From: Deltaproteobacteria bacterium
GTDB taxonomy: Bacteria; Desulfobacterota; GWC2-55-46; UBA9637
DNA: 38,220 nucleotides
NCBI GenBank assembly: GCA_016195725.1
Contig: JACPZB010000006.1
Span: 1 to 38,220, forward strand
Direction of reading: 5' to 3'
The stretch's first letter is position 1; each line of letters opens with the position of its first letter. Made by a program: the position numbers and the translations under genes. Positions 23,053-31,222 of the stretch are shown one piece after another. The notes beneath the pieces are model-generated. The model did not search any database and was not told where the DNA came from. It saw only the letters and a program-made list of their open reading frames with translations.

Positions 23053-24069
23053 TTAGCATATCCTTGGCAATAGGTCATCAAGGGGCATATCCAGAATCCT
23101 TGTTCCGCCATACGGTGTTTTGAGATACACGCCCTTGCCTTTTTCTTTGCTAGTAACTTCACCAATGATTGCCGCATTTTGGCCAAGCGGATCGTTTTGC
23201 AAGGCCTTTAAAATGTTGCAGGCATCATCCTTTGCTGCAATAATAACCACCTTTCCCTCATTGGCAATGTATAAGGGGTCTAAGCCGAGCATATTGCATA
23301 TGCCTTTTACATCATCCCTTACAGGGATTGAGTCCTCGTCTATTTTAATCTCAAGATTCCCGTCTTCTGCAATTTCATTTAAGACCCCTGCCAATCCTCC
23401 TCGTGTTGGATCACGCATAAATTTTATGCGGCCAGCCTTGATTATTTTCTGGATAATTCCGTTCAATGGCGCACAGTCGCTCTCTATCGTGGCTTCAAAA
23501 TCAAACCCATCTCTTTTTGAGAGAACTGCTATGCCATGGTCGCCCATGGTGCCGCTCAGGATGATTTTGTCGCAGACGGTTATCTTACCTATACCGAGAT
23601 CAATCCCATTCTCAACAATTCCAAGGCCGGCAGTATTTATATAGATATTGCTCTGACTCTCCCCCGGACTCCTTTCTATAACCTTTGTATCGCCTGTTAT
23701 AACTTCAACCCCTGCCTTCTTGGCAGTTTCCTTTATGGATAAAGCGACAACTTCCAGATCCTTTAAAGAAAAGCCCTCTTCTATAATCAATGCACAGGAA
23801 AGGTATAAAGGTTTTGCCCCCACAACTGATAGGTCATTTATCGTGCCGCATACAGCGAGCTTGCCAATATCAGTGCCCGGGGAGAAAATTGGTCTTACTA
23901 CATAAGAATCTGTTGTTAACGCAAGTTTGGAACCATTCAATTCAAATACAGCAGAATCTCCGAGAGGTGCAAGTATTGGATTGCTCAAGTGCTTTAAAAA
24001 AACACTTTTTATCAAATCCCTTGCAAGCCTTCCCCCGCCGCCATGGCCGATAGATATTGTATCCTTCAT
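23053..24069 (-). CDS. hypE: Hydrogenase maturation protein HypE
   Basis: 338 residues. HypE takes a carbamoyl group from HypF onto its C-terminal Cys and dehydrates it to the cyanide ligand of [NiFe] hydrogenases. The sequence ends in PRIC, the canonical thiol-bearing tail (Cys338), and shows GHGGGGR at the start, the ATP-site DSYVV region, MGDHGIAVLSKRDG and DPTRGGLAG. The gene stands alone here: no hypA, B, C, D or F or hydrogenase subunit is in the window, so the partners must be elsewhere. AGGGAT precedes the ATG. Confidence 0.97.
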   Translation of the reverse strand: MKDTISIGHGGGGRLARDLIKSVFLKHLSNPILAPLGDSAVFELNGSKLALTTDSYVVRPIFSPGTDIGKLAVCGTINDLSVVGAKPLYLSCALIIEEGFSLKDLEVVALSIKETAKKAGVEVITGDTKVIERSPGESQSNIYINTAGLGIVENGIDLGIGKITVCDKIILSGTMGDHGIAVLSKRDGFDFEATIESDCAPLNGIIQKIIKAGRIKFMRDPTRGGLAGVLNEIAEDGNLEIKIDEDSIPVRDDVKGICNMLGLDPLYIANEGKVVIIAAKDDACNILKALQNDPLGQNAAIIGEVTSKEKGKGVYLKTPYGGTRILDMPLDDLLPRIC

Positions 24070-24104
24070 TAGAACATCCCTGCCGAAAATAGATATTGAA
24101 AGTT

Positions 24105-24193
24105 GTCATTGTGAAGCCGAAGCCCTGTCCCGGGCGTAGCAAGGGAACTCTAACGGAATTGCTTCAGCCGATGTCCATCGGTTCCGCAATGAC
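24105..24193. repeat. Compound palindromic element, GTCATTG termini
   Basis: Ends GTCATTG and CAATGAC. Inside are CCCGGG, a GAAGC/GCTTC pair and the hairpin CCGATG-TC-CATCGG. It occupies the divergent gap between hypE and the TPR gene (24070-24303). The remainder holds a small AGGCT/AGCCT hairpin (24207-24221) but no gene. Confidence 0.8.
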
Positions 24194-24303
24194 GGACAAA
24201 ACAAAGGCTTAAATAGCCTATGTCTATTTCTCTGTCCCTAAAAACAGATTGAAAATCTGGAGCTTCTCATATAAGCTATCTGAAAAAAGTATAGATTGTC
24301 AAT

Positions 24304-25347
24304 ATGTTAAACATAGATAGGGTAAATTTTGAAAAAGTCTTTCAGCAGGCAGAGAAAAAAAGGGCAGCCTCGCAATTTAATAAGGCAATAACCCTGTATA
24401 TCAAAGCAAAGAGGCTGTGCGACAATGACAAAGAGGCAAAACTCTCCTGTCTTCTTGCCCTTGGGGACTGCTACAGGATGGTGGGAAAATATGATGATGC
24501 AAAAAAGAGTTATGATTATGCCTATTCTGTTGCGAAAATGTTAAAAGAAAACCCCCTTGCTGCTGACGCATTCGTTGGCCTTGGGTTGACCTTAAGGGCA
24601 ATGGGAAAACATAAAGAGGCATTGAAGATATTTAAAAAAAGCCAGCAAATATATAAAGCGGTAGGGGATGAGGCAGGGCTTGCATTTAACCTCTGGGCAA
24701 AGGCAGGGGCGTACAGGATTAAGGGCGATTTAAAAAAGGGCATAGAGACATTTAAGCAGGCATTAGATTTATTTACTACTTTAAAAGATAAATCTGGCAT
24801 TGGTTATTGTCTGTGCGGTCTTGGTGGAACCTCAAGGATATTAGGCAGAATAGACGATTCTTACAAATACTATTCAAAGGCAAACGATGCGTTTAGAAAG
24901 CTGAAAGACACCTTTGGCATAGCTTATTCATACTGCGGACTTGCGAATGCAACGAGGATGAAAGGGGATTGCAAAGGCTCTTTTAAATATTTTCAGAAGG
25001 CAAAGGCGCATTATAAAAAGATCGGGGACAAGGTGAGCTTTGCCTATACGCTCTGGGGCGAAGGCGCTGCCTTTAAGATGTTGGGAAATTTTAAAAATGC
25101 CAAAAACGATTTTCTGAAAGCGCAGAAATTATTTAAAGAGACTAAGGACGAGAGAGGGCTTTCCTACTGTGAGCTTTCTATTGGAGAATTGGAATTTTTG
25201 CAAGGCAGACCTGCAAATGCTGCTCTACTATTTAAAAAGGCATTAAGAAGGGCAAATAAGTTTTCATTTGGAGTGGAGATTAAACATGCCAATAGGTTTT
25301 TGCACGCCTTAAAAAGCGGGAAGGGATTTTCATTTAATTTGCCTTAA
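24304..25347 (+). CDS. TPR-repeat protein
   Basis: 347 residues made almost wholly of about seven tetratricopeptide-like repeats with a 40-residue period, each with an A/G-rich first helix (such as GLGGTSRILGR or GLANATRMKGD) and a Lys-rich second helix (FKKSQQIYKAVGD). No signal peptide, enzyme domain or membrane segment, so it is a cytoplasmic scaffold or binding protein. The 40-residue Gly-rich form is that of TPR_12/GPSM2-like repeats. The partner is unknown. Lys is unusually frequent. No clear ribosome site is seen at the ATG. Confidence 0.85.
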   Translation: MLNIDRVNFEKVFQQAEKKRAASQFNKAITLYIKAKRLCDNDKEAKLSCLLALGDCYRMVGKYDDAKKSYDYAYSVAKMLKENPLAADAFVGLGLTLRAMGKHKEALKIFKKSQQIYKAVGDEAGLAFNLWAKAGAYRIKGDLKKGIETFKQALDLFTTLKDKSGIGYCLCGLGGTSRILGRIDDSYKYYSKANDAFRKLKDTFGIAYSYCGLANATRMKGDCKGSFKYFQKAKAHYKKIGDKVSFAYTLWGEGAAFKMLGNFKNAKNDFLKAQKLFKETKDERGLSYCELSIGELEFLQGRPANAALLFKKALRRANKFSFGVEIKHANRFLHALKSGKGFSFNLP

Positions 25348-25353
25348 AGCACT

Positions 25354-25401
25354 CTTCACCTTAATCCTCCCCTGATGTTCATCGGGGAGGGAAGGGTGAG
25401 C
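25354..25401. repeat. CTTCACC...GGGTGAG palindrome
   Basis: CTTCACCTTAATCCTCCCC pairs imperfectly with GGGGAGGGAAGGGTGAG around TGATGTTCATC. It is close kin to 12044-12091 and lies between the TPR and MBL genes. Confidence 0.85.
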
Positions 25402-25443
25402 GGGCCGTAATGGGCTTTGGCAGTAAAATGGAGAACCGAGTTA

Positions 25444-26187
25444 ATGGCAATCACCGAAAAAAAAGACTGCATCTTGTTCAATAACATAAAATACGAATGG
25501 CTCGGCCAGTCAACCGTGCGGATGACTACTGATGACGGGTTTGTAATATATACTGACCCTGTTCTGCTTGATGAGAATCCTCCCAAAGCCGATTTAATCC
25601 TCATAACGCATCACCATGTTGACCACTGTCTGCCTGAATTTGTTGCGTCAATAAGAGACGAAAAGACACAGCTCGCTGCATTTCATGAAAGTTATATTAA
25701 ATACTGCGTGCAGGATATAAAAGGCGTAAGGACAGTAAAGATAGGGCAGACAATAGAACTATCAGGGGTAAAGATTACCGGCACGGAGGCATATACCAAA
25801 AGAGGGTTTCATATAAAAGGCGAGGGGTGCGGATTTTTGATTGAGCTTAAAGGCCGGAAAATCTATTTTGCAGGCGACACATCTATTACAAAAGAGATGG
25901 AAGGGCTTAAGGATATTGACTCAGCAATACTCCCCATCTGCGACAATACCTATACAATAAAAACAGAAGACATGATAGAAGCAGTGAAAATCATAAAGCC
26001 AAAGCTGTTTATCCCGGTGCATTTCACGCCCATGAATGAGCCTGACCCTGTGGTTAAAGAAGGCATGTTTGCTACAAAAGATCCAAGATTTTTCACAAGA
26101 AAAGAAGACCCCAAAAACCTCCTGCCATTTTTTGAGGGAACCGATATACAGGTTGCGATACTGAGAAAATTGGTTAGATTGGCATAG
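25444..26187 (+). CDS. MBL-fold metal-dependent hydrolase (UlaG-like)
   Basis: 247 residues from the ATG at 25444; a TTG 27 bp upstream is also in frame but adds unlike residues. The zinc motif HHHVDH (56-61), a later FAGDTS and IPVHFTPM give the metal ligands of the metallo-β-lactamase fold. WLGQSTVRM near residue 19 and YTDPVLLDENPP are typical of UlaG-like hydrolases, whose substrates range from lactones to phosphoesters. Substrate unknown. The restriction-modification genes begin 5 bp after its stop, but their composition differs, so this spacing may be accidental. Confidence 0.9.
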   Translation: MAITEKKDCILFNNIKYEWLGQSTVRMTTDDGFVIYTDPVLLDENPPKADLILITHHHVDHCLPEFVASIRDEKTQLAAFHESYIKYCVQDIKGVRTVKIGQTIELSGVKITGTEAYTKRGFHIKGEGCGFLIELKGRKIYFAGDTSITKEMEGLKDIDSAILPICDNTYTIKTEDMIEAVKIIKPKLFIPVHFTPMNEPDPVVKEGMFATKDPRFFTRKEDPKNLLPFFEGTDIQVAILRKLVRLA

Positions 26188-26192
26188 AGGAG

Positions 26193-27203
26193 GTGCAGAT
26201 TGCTAAAAAAGACCTTTTAAAATTTCATTATTGGTATTATAACAGCGTGTTACAAAATCGGAAAATAGTCAATAAATTTATACCAACTGAGCGTATAGTC
26301 ATCCATCCCGGCGATTGTATGGAATTATTGAAAACCATTCCAGATGAATCGTTGCAACTCGTTGTCACATCTCCGCCTTACAACATCGGTAAAGAGTATG
26401 AGAAACGGCTTAAATTGGGTTCCTATCTTGAGCAACAGGCGGCCATTATACAAGAATGTGTGCGATGCCTGTCGCCGCACGGTAGCATTTGCTGGCAAGT
26501 TGGAAACTATGTGGACAATGGGACTATCATACCGCTTGATACCGTGCTTTATCCAATTTTCACAAAATTGGGATTAAAAATGCGTAACCGGATAATATGG
26601 CACTTTGAACATGGCTTACATTGTAGCCGCCGTTTTTCCGGGCGATACGAAACTATTATCTGGTTTACAAAATCTGACGAATACGTTTTTAACTTGGACC
26701 CGGTTAGAGTACCTCAAAAATACCCGGGGAAAAAATACTTCAAAGGGCCTAATGCGGGGAAGTATTCGTGTAACCCCCTTGGGAAAAACCCTGGAGATTT
26801 GTGGATTATTCCCAACGTAAAAAGCAATCATGTTGAGAAGACAGATCACCCCTGTCAATTTCCAGTTGAACTGATTGAACGATTGATTCTTTCAATGACC
26901 AATGAGGGCGATTGGGTATTTGACCCATTCCTTGGAACAGGAACGTCAATTATAGCGGCGATTCGTCACAAACGGCGCGGGGCTGGAGCAGAGACCCTTC
27001 CTAAGTATATTATGCTGACGAAGCAGAGAATTGAACAAGAACTTGCCGGAACATTAAAAACCCGTCCAATGAACAAGCCTGTATACGACCCGATTGAGGC
27101 AGGGAACAGTCTGATAATTACGCCTTGGACGACCAATAAGAAAGGTGCCCAAATGGTTTTACTTGAAAAACCTAACAAAAAACAAAGGTATGCAGTTCGA
27201 TGA
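26193..27203 (+). CDS. β-class DNA methyltransferase of a BstYI-like R-M system
   Basis: 336 residues from a GTG inside GAGGAGGTG; ATT 26199 has better spacing but is a rare start, so the exact start is uncertain. The order is catalytic TSPPY (59-63) first, then the SAM site DPFLGTGTS (244-252), which defines the β class; TSPPY is typical of N4-cytosine and some N6-adenine enzymes. Between them lies the target-recognition region. It protects DNA from the endonuclease encoded next, with a 4-bp ATGA overlap. Specificity is inferred to be that of the nuclease, RGATCY. Confidence 0.9.
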   Translation: MQIAKKDLLKFHYWYYNSVLQNRKIVNKFIPTERIVIHPGDCMELLKTIPDESLQLVVTSPPYNIGKEYEKRLKLGSYLEQQAAIIQECVRCLSPHGSICWQVGNYVDNGTIIPLDTVLYPIFTKLGLKMRNRIIWHFEHGLHCSRRFSGRYETIIWFTKSDEYVFNLDPVRVPQKYPGKKYFKGPNAGKYSCNPLGKNPGDLWIIPNVKSNHVEKTDHPCQFPVELIERLILSMTNEGDWVFDPFLGTGTSIIAAIRHKRRGAGAETLPKYIMLTKQRIEQELAGTLKTRPMNKPVYDPIEAGNSLIITPWTTNKKGAQMVLLEKPNKKQRYAVR

Positions 27204-27811
27204 AAATTGTAGAAACATATTCTCATTTGAACGGCCTCGAATTTTTGCTTGTGCATAAGCCCAACCTGTGGAAAGAGATACAGTCTGTCATTTCTGCTGT
27301 AAATGCGGAAACATGCAAGACCAAGGTATCCAAAGAAAAAACTATGAAGGGCAAATTGCTTTACAGTCCGATTGATATGAATTCTGCTTTCAATAGGTTG
27401 CTCCGTGCCAAGGATTGGGAAGAGAGCCGTGTAAGCTATTGGGTTACCAAAAGTGAGAGACTGATACGCAAGACACTTACTATGCCGCCTGAAGAACAAA
27501 AGAAGGAAATTGAGGCGGCAGGTGACAAGCCGATTTTCAGCTATAATCAAACGGACTTTGTGAAAGACCGTGTTGCCGTTGAAGTTCAATTCGGGAAGTA
27601 TTCGTTTGTGGCCTATGACCTCTTTGTAAAACATCTTGCCTTTTATATCGGCGACAAAATTGATGTCGGCATAGAGATTCTTCCCATGAAATCCCTCCAA
27701 TCACAAATGAGTTCAGGTGTTGCTTACTACGAGGGCGAGCTTTACAATGTGGTTAGACAGGGACGCGGCGTTCCGGCTGTTCCATTAGTGATTATCGGGA
27801 TCACACCGTAA
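27200..27811 (+). CDS. Type II restriction endonuclease, BstYI/BglII-like
   Basis: 203 residues, the length I recall for R.BstYI, with strong recalled similarity throughout: SHLNGLEFL near the start, AAG..SYNQTDFVKDRVA, and VPAVPLVIIGI at the end. Catalytic residues expected from BglII/BstYI are Asp119, Glu128 and Gln130 in TDFVKDRVAVEVQFGKY. BstYI cuts R^GATCY, so that target is predicted. The enzyme is a cytoplasmic dimer that needs Mg2+. The gene overlaps the methylase stop, which would keep modification ahead of restriction. The gene appears intact. Confidence 0.9.
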   Translation: MKIVETYSHLNGLEFLLVHKPNLWKEIQSVISAVNAETCKTKVSKEKTMKGKLLYSPIDMNSAFNRLLRAKDWEESRVSYWVTKSERLIRKTLTMPPEEQKKEIEAAGDKPIFSYNQTDFVKDRVAVEVQFGKYSFVAYDLFVKHLAFYIGDKIDVGIEILPMKSLQSQMSSGVAYYEGELYNVVRQGRGVPAVPLVIIGITP

Positions 27812-27942
27812 TAATAGAGAAGCAAGCTAAGAAGACACTCAACCTGACACGAAAAGTCTGTGCATGTTAGCTTTGTTGTTAAACTAAAGGTTACCATTTT
27901 AGAACCTATTTCTTGAACTATTGGGTGCTGTCCCTACAATAG

Positions 27943-29067
27943 TTGATACAACCATTTGACGATGGGAATCGGTTAGAGGATCCCGTTTTGAAAATTTGCA
28001 AATACCTCTATAAAATGGAAACCGGAAAATTTGGAAGGGTCCGGGTAAGGAATCTCTCGATCGGGGCAATTACCGAAATTGCTAAGAGACTCCCCAACTA
28101 CAAAGAGCGTCCTGGTCGGGACATCACAGTCGCCAGCGCCTCGGTGCTCTGTGTTGGTGACGAGGACAAATCTATTGATGGAGCTCAGTTCACGGATGCG
28201 GAGCTTGCGGAATTTGCTGAAAAGTTTCTGGAAGCGCGGCCAAGGTTGACAATAACTGATGGCGAGTCTATTGCTATACTGCCACGGAATGCAGGGGAAA
28301 GTTCTATTGACTACTTCGGACGTGTTATTACTGCAGACATGAGCAGCTTTCACAACCGGATGCTTGATGTTGTAGAAAAGTCTGGTGTTATTAGTGCCTT
28401 TAAGGAGCTAAACAAACTTTCGGATATGGTCAAGCAAAGTTCAAGCCTTTCGGCGTTTGCCGGGTTGAAAAGTGCTACAGATAGTATACGATCCGCCTTG
28501 CAAGATACGGAGCGGTTCTCGTTCCTCAATTCACCGGCAATGAAGGCATCCCTTGAAATTGAGAAGCAAAATAAATTCATGCGTCAAGCTCTCGGAGAAC
28601 GTACTGCTGTGTTGGGGCAGGGCAACCCTATTTTTGAGCGGATGGAAATTCCTACTCTGCCTCCTAATCCCATCCACAAGACTAATAAAAAACTTGAAGA
28701 CTTGACCGAGCACGTGGGGGCGTTCACTGGTTCATTGACGAAACACCTTACAGCATCCGCTGTGGCGTTGAAGGATGTGGCTGAACAAATAGAGAATGGG
28801 GCAAAGAGTACAACCAAGCAGAATAATATTATGATAGGGCTTACCGTTGTGTCCCTTTTAGTGGCAATTTTAGCGGCATACATGGGGTATCTCGGCTATT
28901 CAATGGGGAAATCCGCAAGCGGAAAAAACAAAAACACGGTGATGCCTGCTGTTGTGGCACCTGTGGAAGTGAAGCCGCAGCTTGCTCCCGCAGCCAAGGC
29001 TGTACCGGCAGTAAAACCGCAACAGCCTGATCCTAATAAAAAACATCGCAAGGTGCCTGCTCAATAA
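27943..29067 (+). CDS. Unrecognised protein with one C-terminal membrane span
   Basis: 374 residues if it starts at TTG 27943; ATG 28014 would give 350, and neither has a clear ribosome site. I recognise no family. Residues 1-135 look like a mixed α/β domain, and 136-290 are mostly helical, with heptad-like stretches rich in Ser, Lys and Leu. One hydrophobic span (about 296-318, GLTVVSLLVAILAAYMGYL) follows, then a 52-residue Pro/Ala/Lys-rich tail ending KKHRKVPAQ. It follows the R-M pair after 131 bp in the same direction and shares its base usage, so it may belong to the same transferred block, possibly as an extra defence part. That link is inference. Confidence 0.7.
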   Translation: MIQPFDDGNRLEDPVLKICKYLYKMETGKFGRVRVRNLSIGAITEIAKRLPNYKERPGRDITVASASVLCVGDEDKSIDGAQFTDAELAEFAEKFLEARPRLTITDGESIAILPRNAGESSIDYFGRVITADMSSFHNRMLDVVEKSGVISAFKELNKLSDMVKQSSSLSAFAGLKSATDSIRSALQDTERFSFLNSPAMKASLEIEKQNKFMRQALGERTAVLGQGNPIFERMEIPTLPPNPIHKTNKKLEDLTEHVGAFTGSLTKHLTASAVALKDVAEQIENGAKSTTKQNNIMIGLTVVSLLVAILAAYMGYLGYSMGKSASGKNKNTVMPAVVAPVEVKPQLAPAAKAVPAVKPQQPDPNKKHRKVPAQ

Positions 29068-29173
29068 CAGTGCCATTATAAGGCTGGCGAAAAATGAGGA
29101 CGGATTTATTTTTTGAAAAAACACAGGATTGTCGAAACAATCAAAACAAGTTTGCTTCGCCTACTCGCAATGA

Positions 29174-29252
29174 CCTCCCTCACCCTGCCCTCTCCCGCAG
29201 GGGGAGAGGGAGTTATAATCTTCCACCGTTTCCCCTTTTAGAAAAGGGGGAT
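29174..29252. repeat. CCCTCTCCC-GCAG-GGGAGAGGG palindrome and a CCCCTTTT/AAAAGGGG copy
   Basis: The hairpin CCCTCTCCC-GCAGG-GGGAGAGGG lies at 29188-29210; a second, CCCCTTTTAGAAAAGGGG, lies at about 29231-29248. They occupy the 236-bp gap between the membrane protein and the Dabb gene. No gene is seen there. Confidence 0.8.
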
Positions 29253-29303
29253 GTTAAAGATTCCATTAAAACAAGGATTGAAATCCTATCGGAGGTTTAA
29301 AAG

Positions 29304-29606
29304 ATGCTAAAACACATAGTCATGTTTAGGCTCAAGGATTCGGCTGAGGGGCATAGTAAAGCTGAAAATGCCAGAAGACTTAAAATACTTCTGGAATCTT
29401 TAAAAGAAAAAATCCCGGTCGTAAAATGCCTTGAAGTGGGTATAAATGTGGGGAAGTCCGCAAGCGCATCTGACATTGTTTTGTATTCAGAGTTTGACGA
29501 TATGCAGGCGCTGGAAGTTTACCGGGAGCATCCGGAACATAAGAAGGTAGTGGATTTTATTACGAAGGTATGCTCAGAAAGACGTGTTGTTGACTACGAA
29601 GCATAG
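29304..29606 (+). CDS. Dabb-domain (stress-responsive A/B barrel) protein
   Basis: 100 residues, a single Dabb domain: MLKHIVMFRLKD at the start, LEVGINVGKS in the middle and YREHPEHKKVVDFI near the end are all typical. The small dimeric ferredoxin-like barrel is found in stress proteins and in some polyketide cyclases; the bacterial stand-alone forms have no settled function. GGAGG lies 8 bases before the ATG. Confidence 0.93.
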   Translation: MLKHIVMFRLKDSAEGHSKAENARRLKILLESLKEKIPVVKCLEVGINVGKSASASDIVLYSEFDDMQALEVYREHPEHKKVVDFITKVCSERRVVDYEA

Positions 29607-29640
29607 AGTATTTTTGCAACCCTTACTCCTGTGCCGCGTA

Positions 29641-29668
29641 TTGACACTCCACCATCCTGTGCTATACT
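29641..29668 (+). promoter_or_regulatory. Promoter for the class V FBPase gene
   Basis: TTGACA (29641-29646), a 16-bp spacer and TATACT (29663-29668), 35 bp before the ATG at 29704. AAGGAGG follows as ribosome site. This is the clearest promoter in the window. Confidence 0.6.
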
Positions 29669-29703
29669 CAAATCAGCCCCTGAACTTTATAAGGAGGCAT
29701 GCT

Positions 29704-30810
29704 ATGCCAAACGGGAAAAAGATTACAATAAGCGTTATCAAGGCCGATGTGGGCGGTTTTGTAGGCCATTCCAGTTTCCACCCGGCGCTTTTGGATATGG
29801 CAAAAGAAAAGCTCGGCAATGCCAAGGATAAAGGGATTGTTGCAGACTTCCATGTAATAAGATGCGGAGATGACCTTGAACTTATTATGAGCCACGACAA
29901 AGGGTGTGACAATAAAGCCATACATGAGCTTGCATGGAATATATTTACTGCCTGCACAGAGGCCGCAAAGGAATTAAAGCTCTACGGCGCAGGCCAGGAT
30001 TTATTGAAAGATGCGTTTACAGGAACGGTAAAAGGCATGGGGCCTGGCGTTGCCGAGATGGAGTTTGTTGAGAGAAAGAGTGAGCCGGTAATTATATTTA
30101 TGGCGGACAAGACATCCTCGGGCGCGTGGAATCTGCCGCTTTACAAGATATTCGGAGACCCGTTTAATACGGCAGGCCTTGTAATTGACCCATCTATGGC
30201 GGATGGTTTTTGTTTCAATGTGCTGGATGTAAAAGAGGATAAATCTATTATGCTTTCATGTCCAGAAGAGACCTACTGCCTTCTGGCGCTCATAGGCGCC
30301 ACAAGTAGATATATGGTAACCTCGGTCTATAGAAAGAAGGATAAAGAGATTACTGCCGTTGCATCGACCGAGAGGTTAGGCTTTATTGCAGGCAAATATG
30401 TGGGCAAGGACGACCCGGTTATGATTGTCAGGTGCCAGTCAGGTCTTCCTGCGGTTGGAGAGGTTTTAGAGGCATTCAGCTTCCCGTATCTTGTTCGCGG
30501 CTGGATGAGAGGTTCGCACAACGGCCCTTTAATGCCTGTTCCTTTTTATGAGGCCAACCCAACCAGATTTGACGGGCCTCCGCGTGTGATTGCGGCAGGC
30601 TTCCAAATTGCCAATGGCAGGCTCATAGGGCCGCATGATATGTTTGATGACCCGAGTTTTGATGAAACAAGGAAAAAGGCAAATCATGTTGCAGAGTATA
30701 TGAGAAGGCACGGCCCGTTTGAACCGCACCGCCTGCCCCTTGAGGATATGGAATATACCACCTTGCCTCATGTGCTTGGGAAGCTGAAACACAGGTTTGA
30801 GAAACACTAA
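29704..30810 (+). CDS. fbp: Class V fructose-1,6-bisphosphate aldolase/phosphatase
   Basis: 368 residues from the ATG at 29704 with AAGGAGG upstream; the frame is open earlier but the promoter lies inside that extension. The DVGGFVGHSSFHP start, DKTSSGAWNLPLYKIFGDPFN segment (split motif: DKTSSGAWN, then LPLYKIFGDP) and many Asp metal ligands are those of the archaeal-type bifunctional enzyme. It condenses triose phosphates and removes the C1 phosphate, making gluconeogenesis one-way. It is typical of Archaea and deep-branching or autotrophic bacteria, which supports an anaerobic, carbon-fixing or thermophile-related ancestry. With enolase in the window, gluconeogenic capacity is likely. Confidence 0.95.
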   Translation: MPNGKKITISVIKADVGGFVGHSSFHPALLDMAKEKLGNAKDKGIVADFHVIRCGDDLELIMSHDKGCDNKAIHELAWNIFTACTEAAKELKLYGAGQDLLKDAFTGTVKGMGPGVAEMEFVERKSEPVIIFMADKTSSGAWNLPLYKIFGDPFNTAGLVIDPSMADGFCFNVLDVKEDKSIMLSCPEETYCLLALIGATSRYMVTSVYRKKDKEITAVASTERLGFIAGKYVGKDDPVMIVRCQSGLPAVGEVLEAFSFPYLVRGWMRGSHNGPLMPVPFYEANPTRFDGPPRVIAAGFQIANGRLIGPHDMFDDPSFDETRKKANHVAEYMRRHGPFEPHRLPLEDMEYTTLPHVLGKLKHRFEKH

Positions 30811-30936
30811 TACGAACGCAATAAATGTCTTTATACTGCGTTGGACTCCTCGGAAAATCCTCAACATACTAATTTAAGTATGCCTGCGGTTTTCCTCGTC
30901 GTCCGCCTTGTCTAAAACCATTTCTTGCATTCGTAT
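30811..30936. repeat. Compound palindromic element, TACGAACGCA termini
   Basis: Ends TACGAACGCA and TGCATTCGTA pair 9 of 10. Inside are GGAC..CGGAAAATCC with GGTTTTCCTCG..GTCC, and a central CATACT/AGTATG hairpin. It begins right after the FBPase stop. The rest of the gap, to 31222, shows no supported gene. Confidence 0.75.
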
Positions 30937-31222
30937 GATGTAACATTATTTAATGCGTTTGTATTAATAAGGGTATGTTCTTGGCTGTCAGCACAAATTG
31001 AGCTAATATTCACTAAAAGATGCATGTAGAGATAAAAAAGAATGTTGGGCTTAAAGGTATAAAGAAAAAATAAAAGAGGGCAAATCTTTTCAGGCTGTTG
31101 CCCAAATCATATTTTTTATGCTCCGCTGTCATGCCCCCGAAACTTATCCTGAAGGGAGTAATTGGGGAGGGCGGAAGATATATTTTCAGATGAAAACACT
31201 CCGTGGCGTTTAAAAAATCGTG

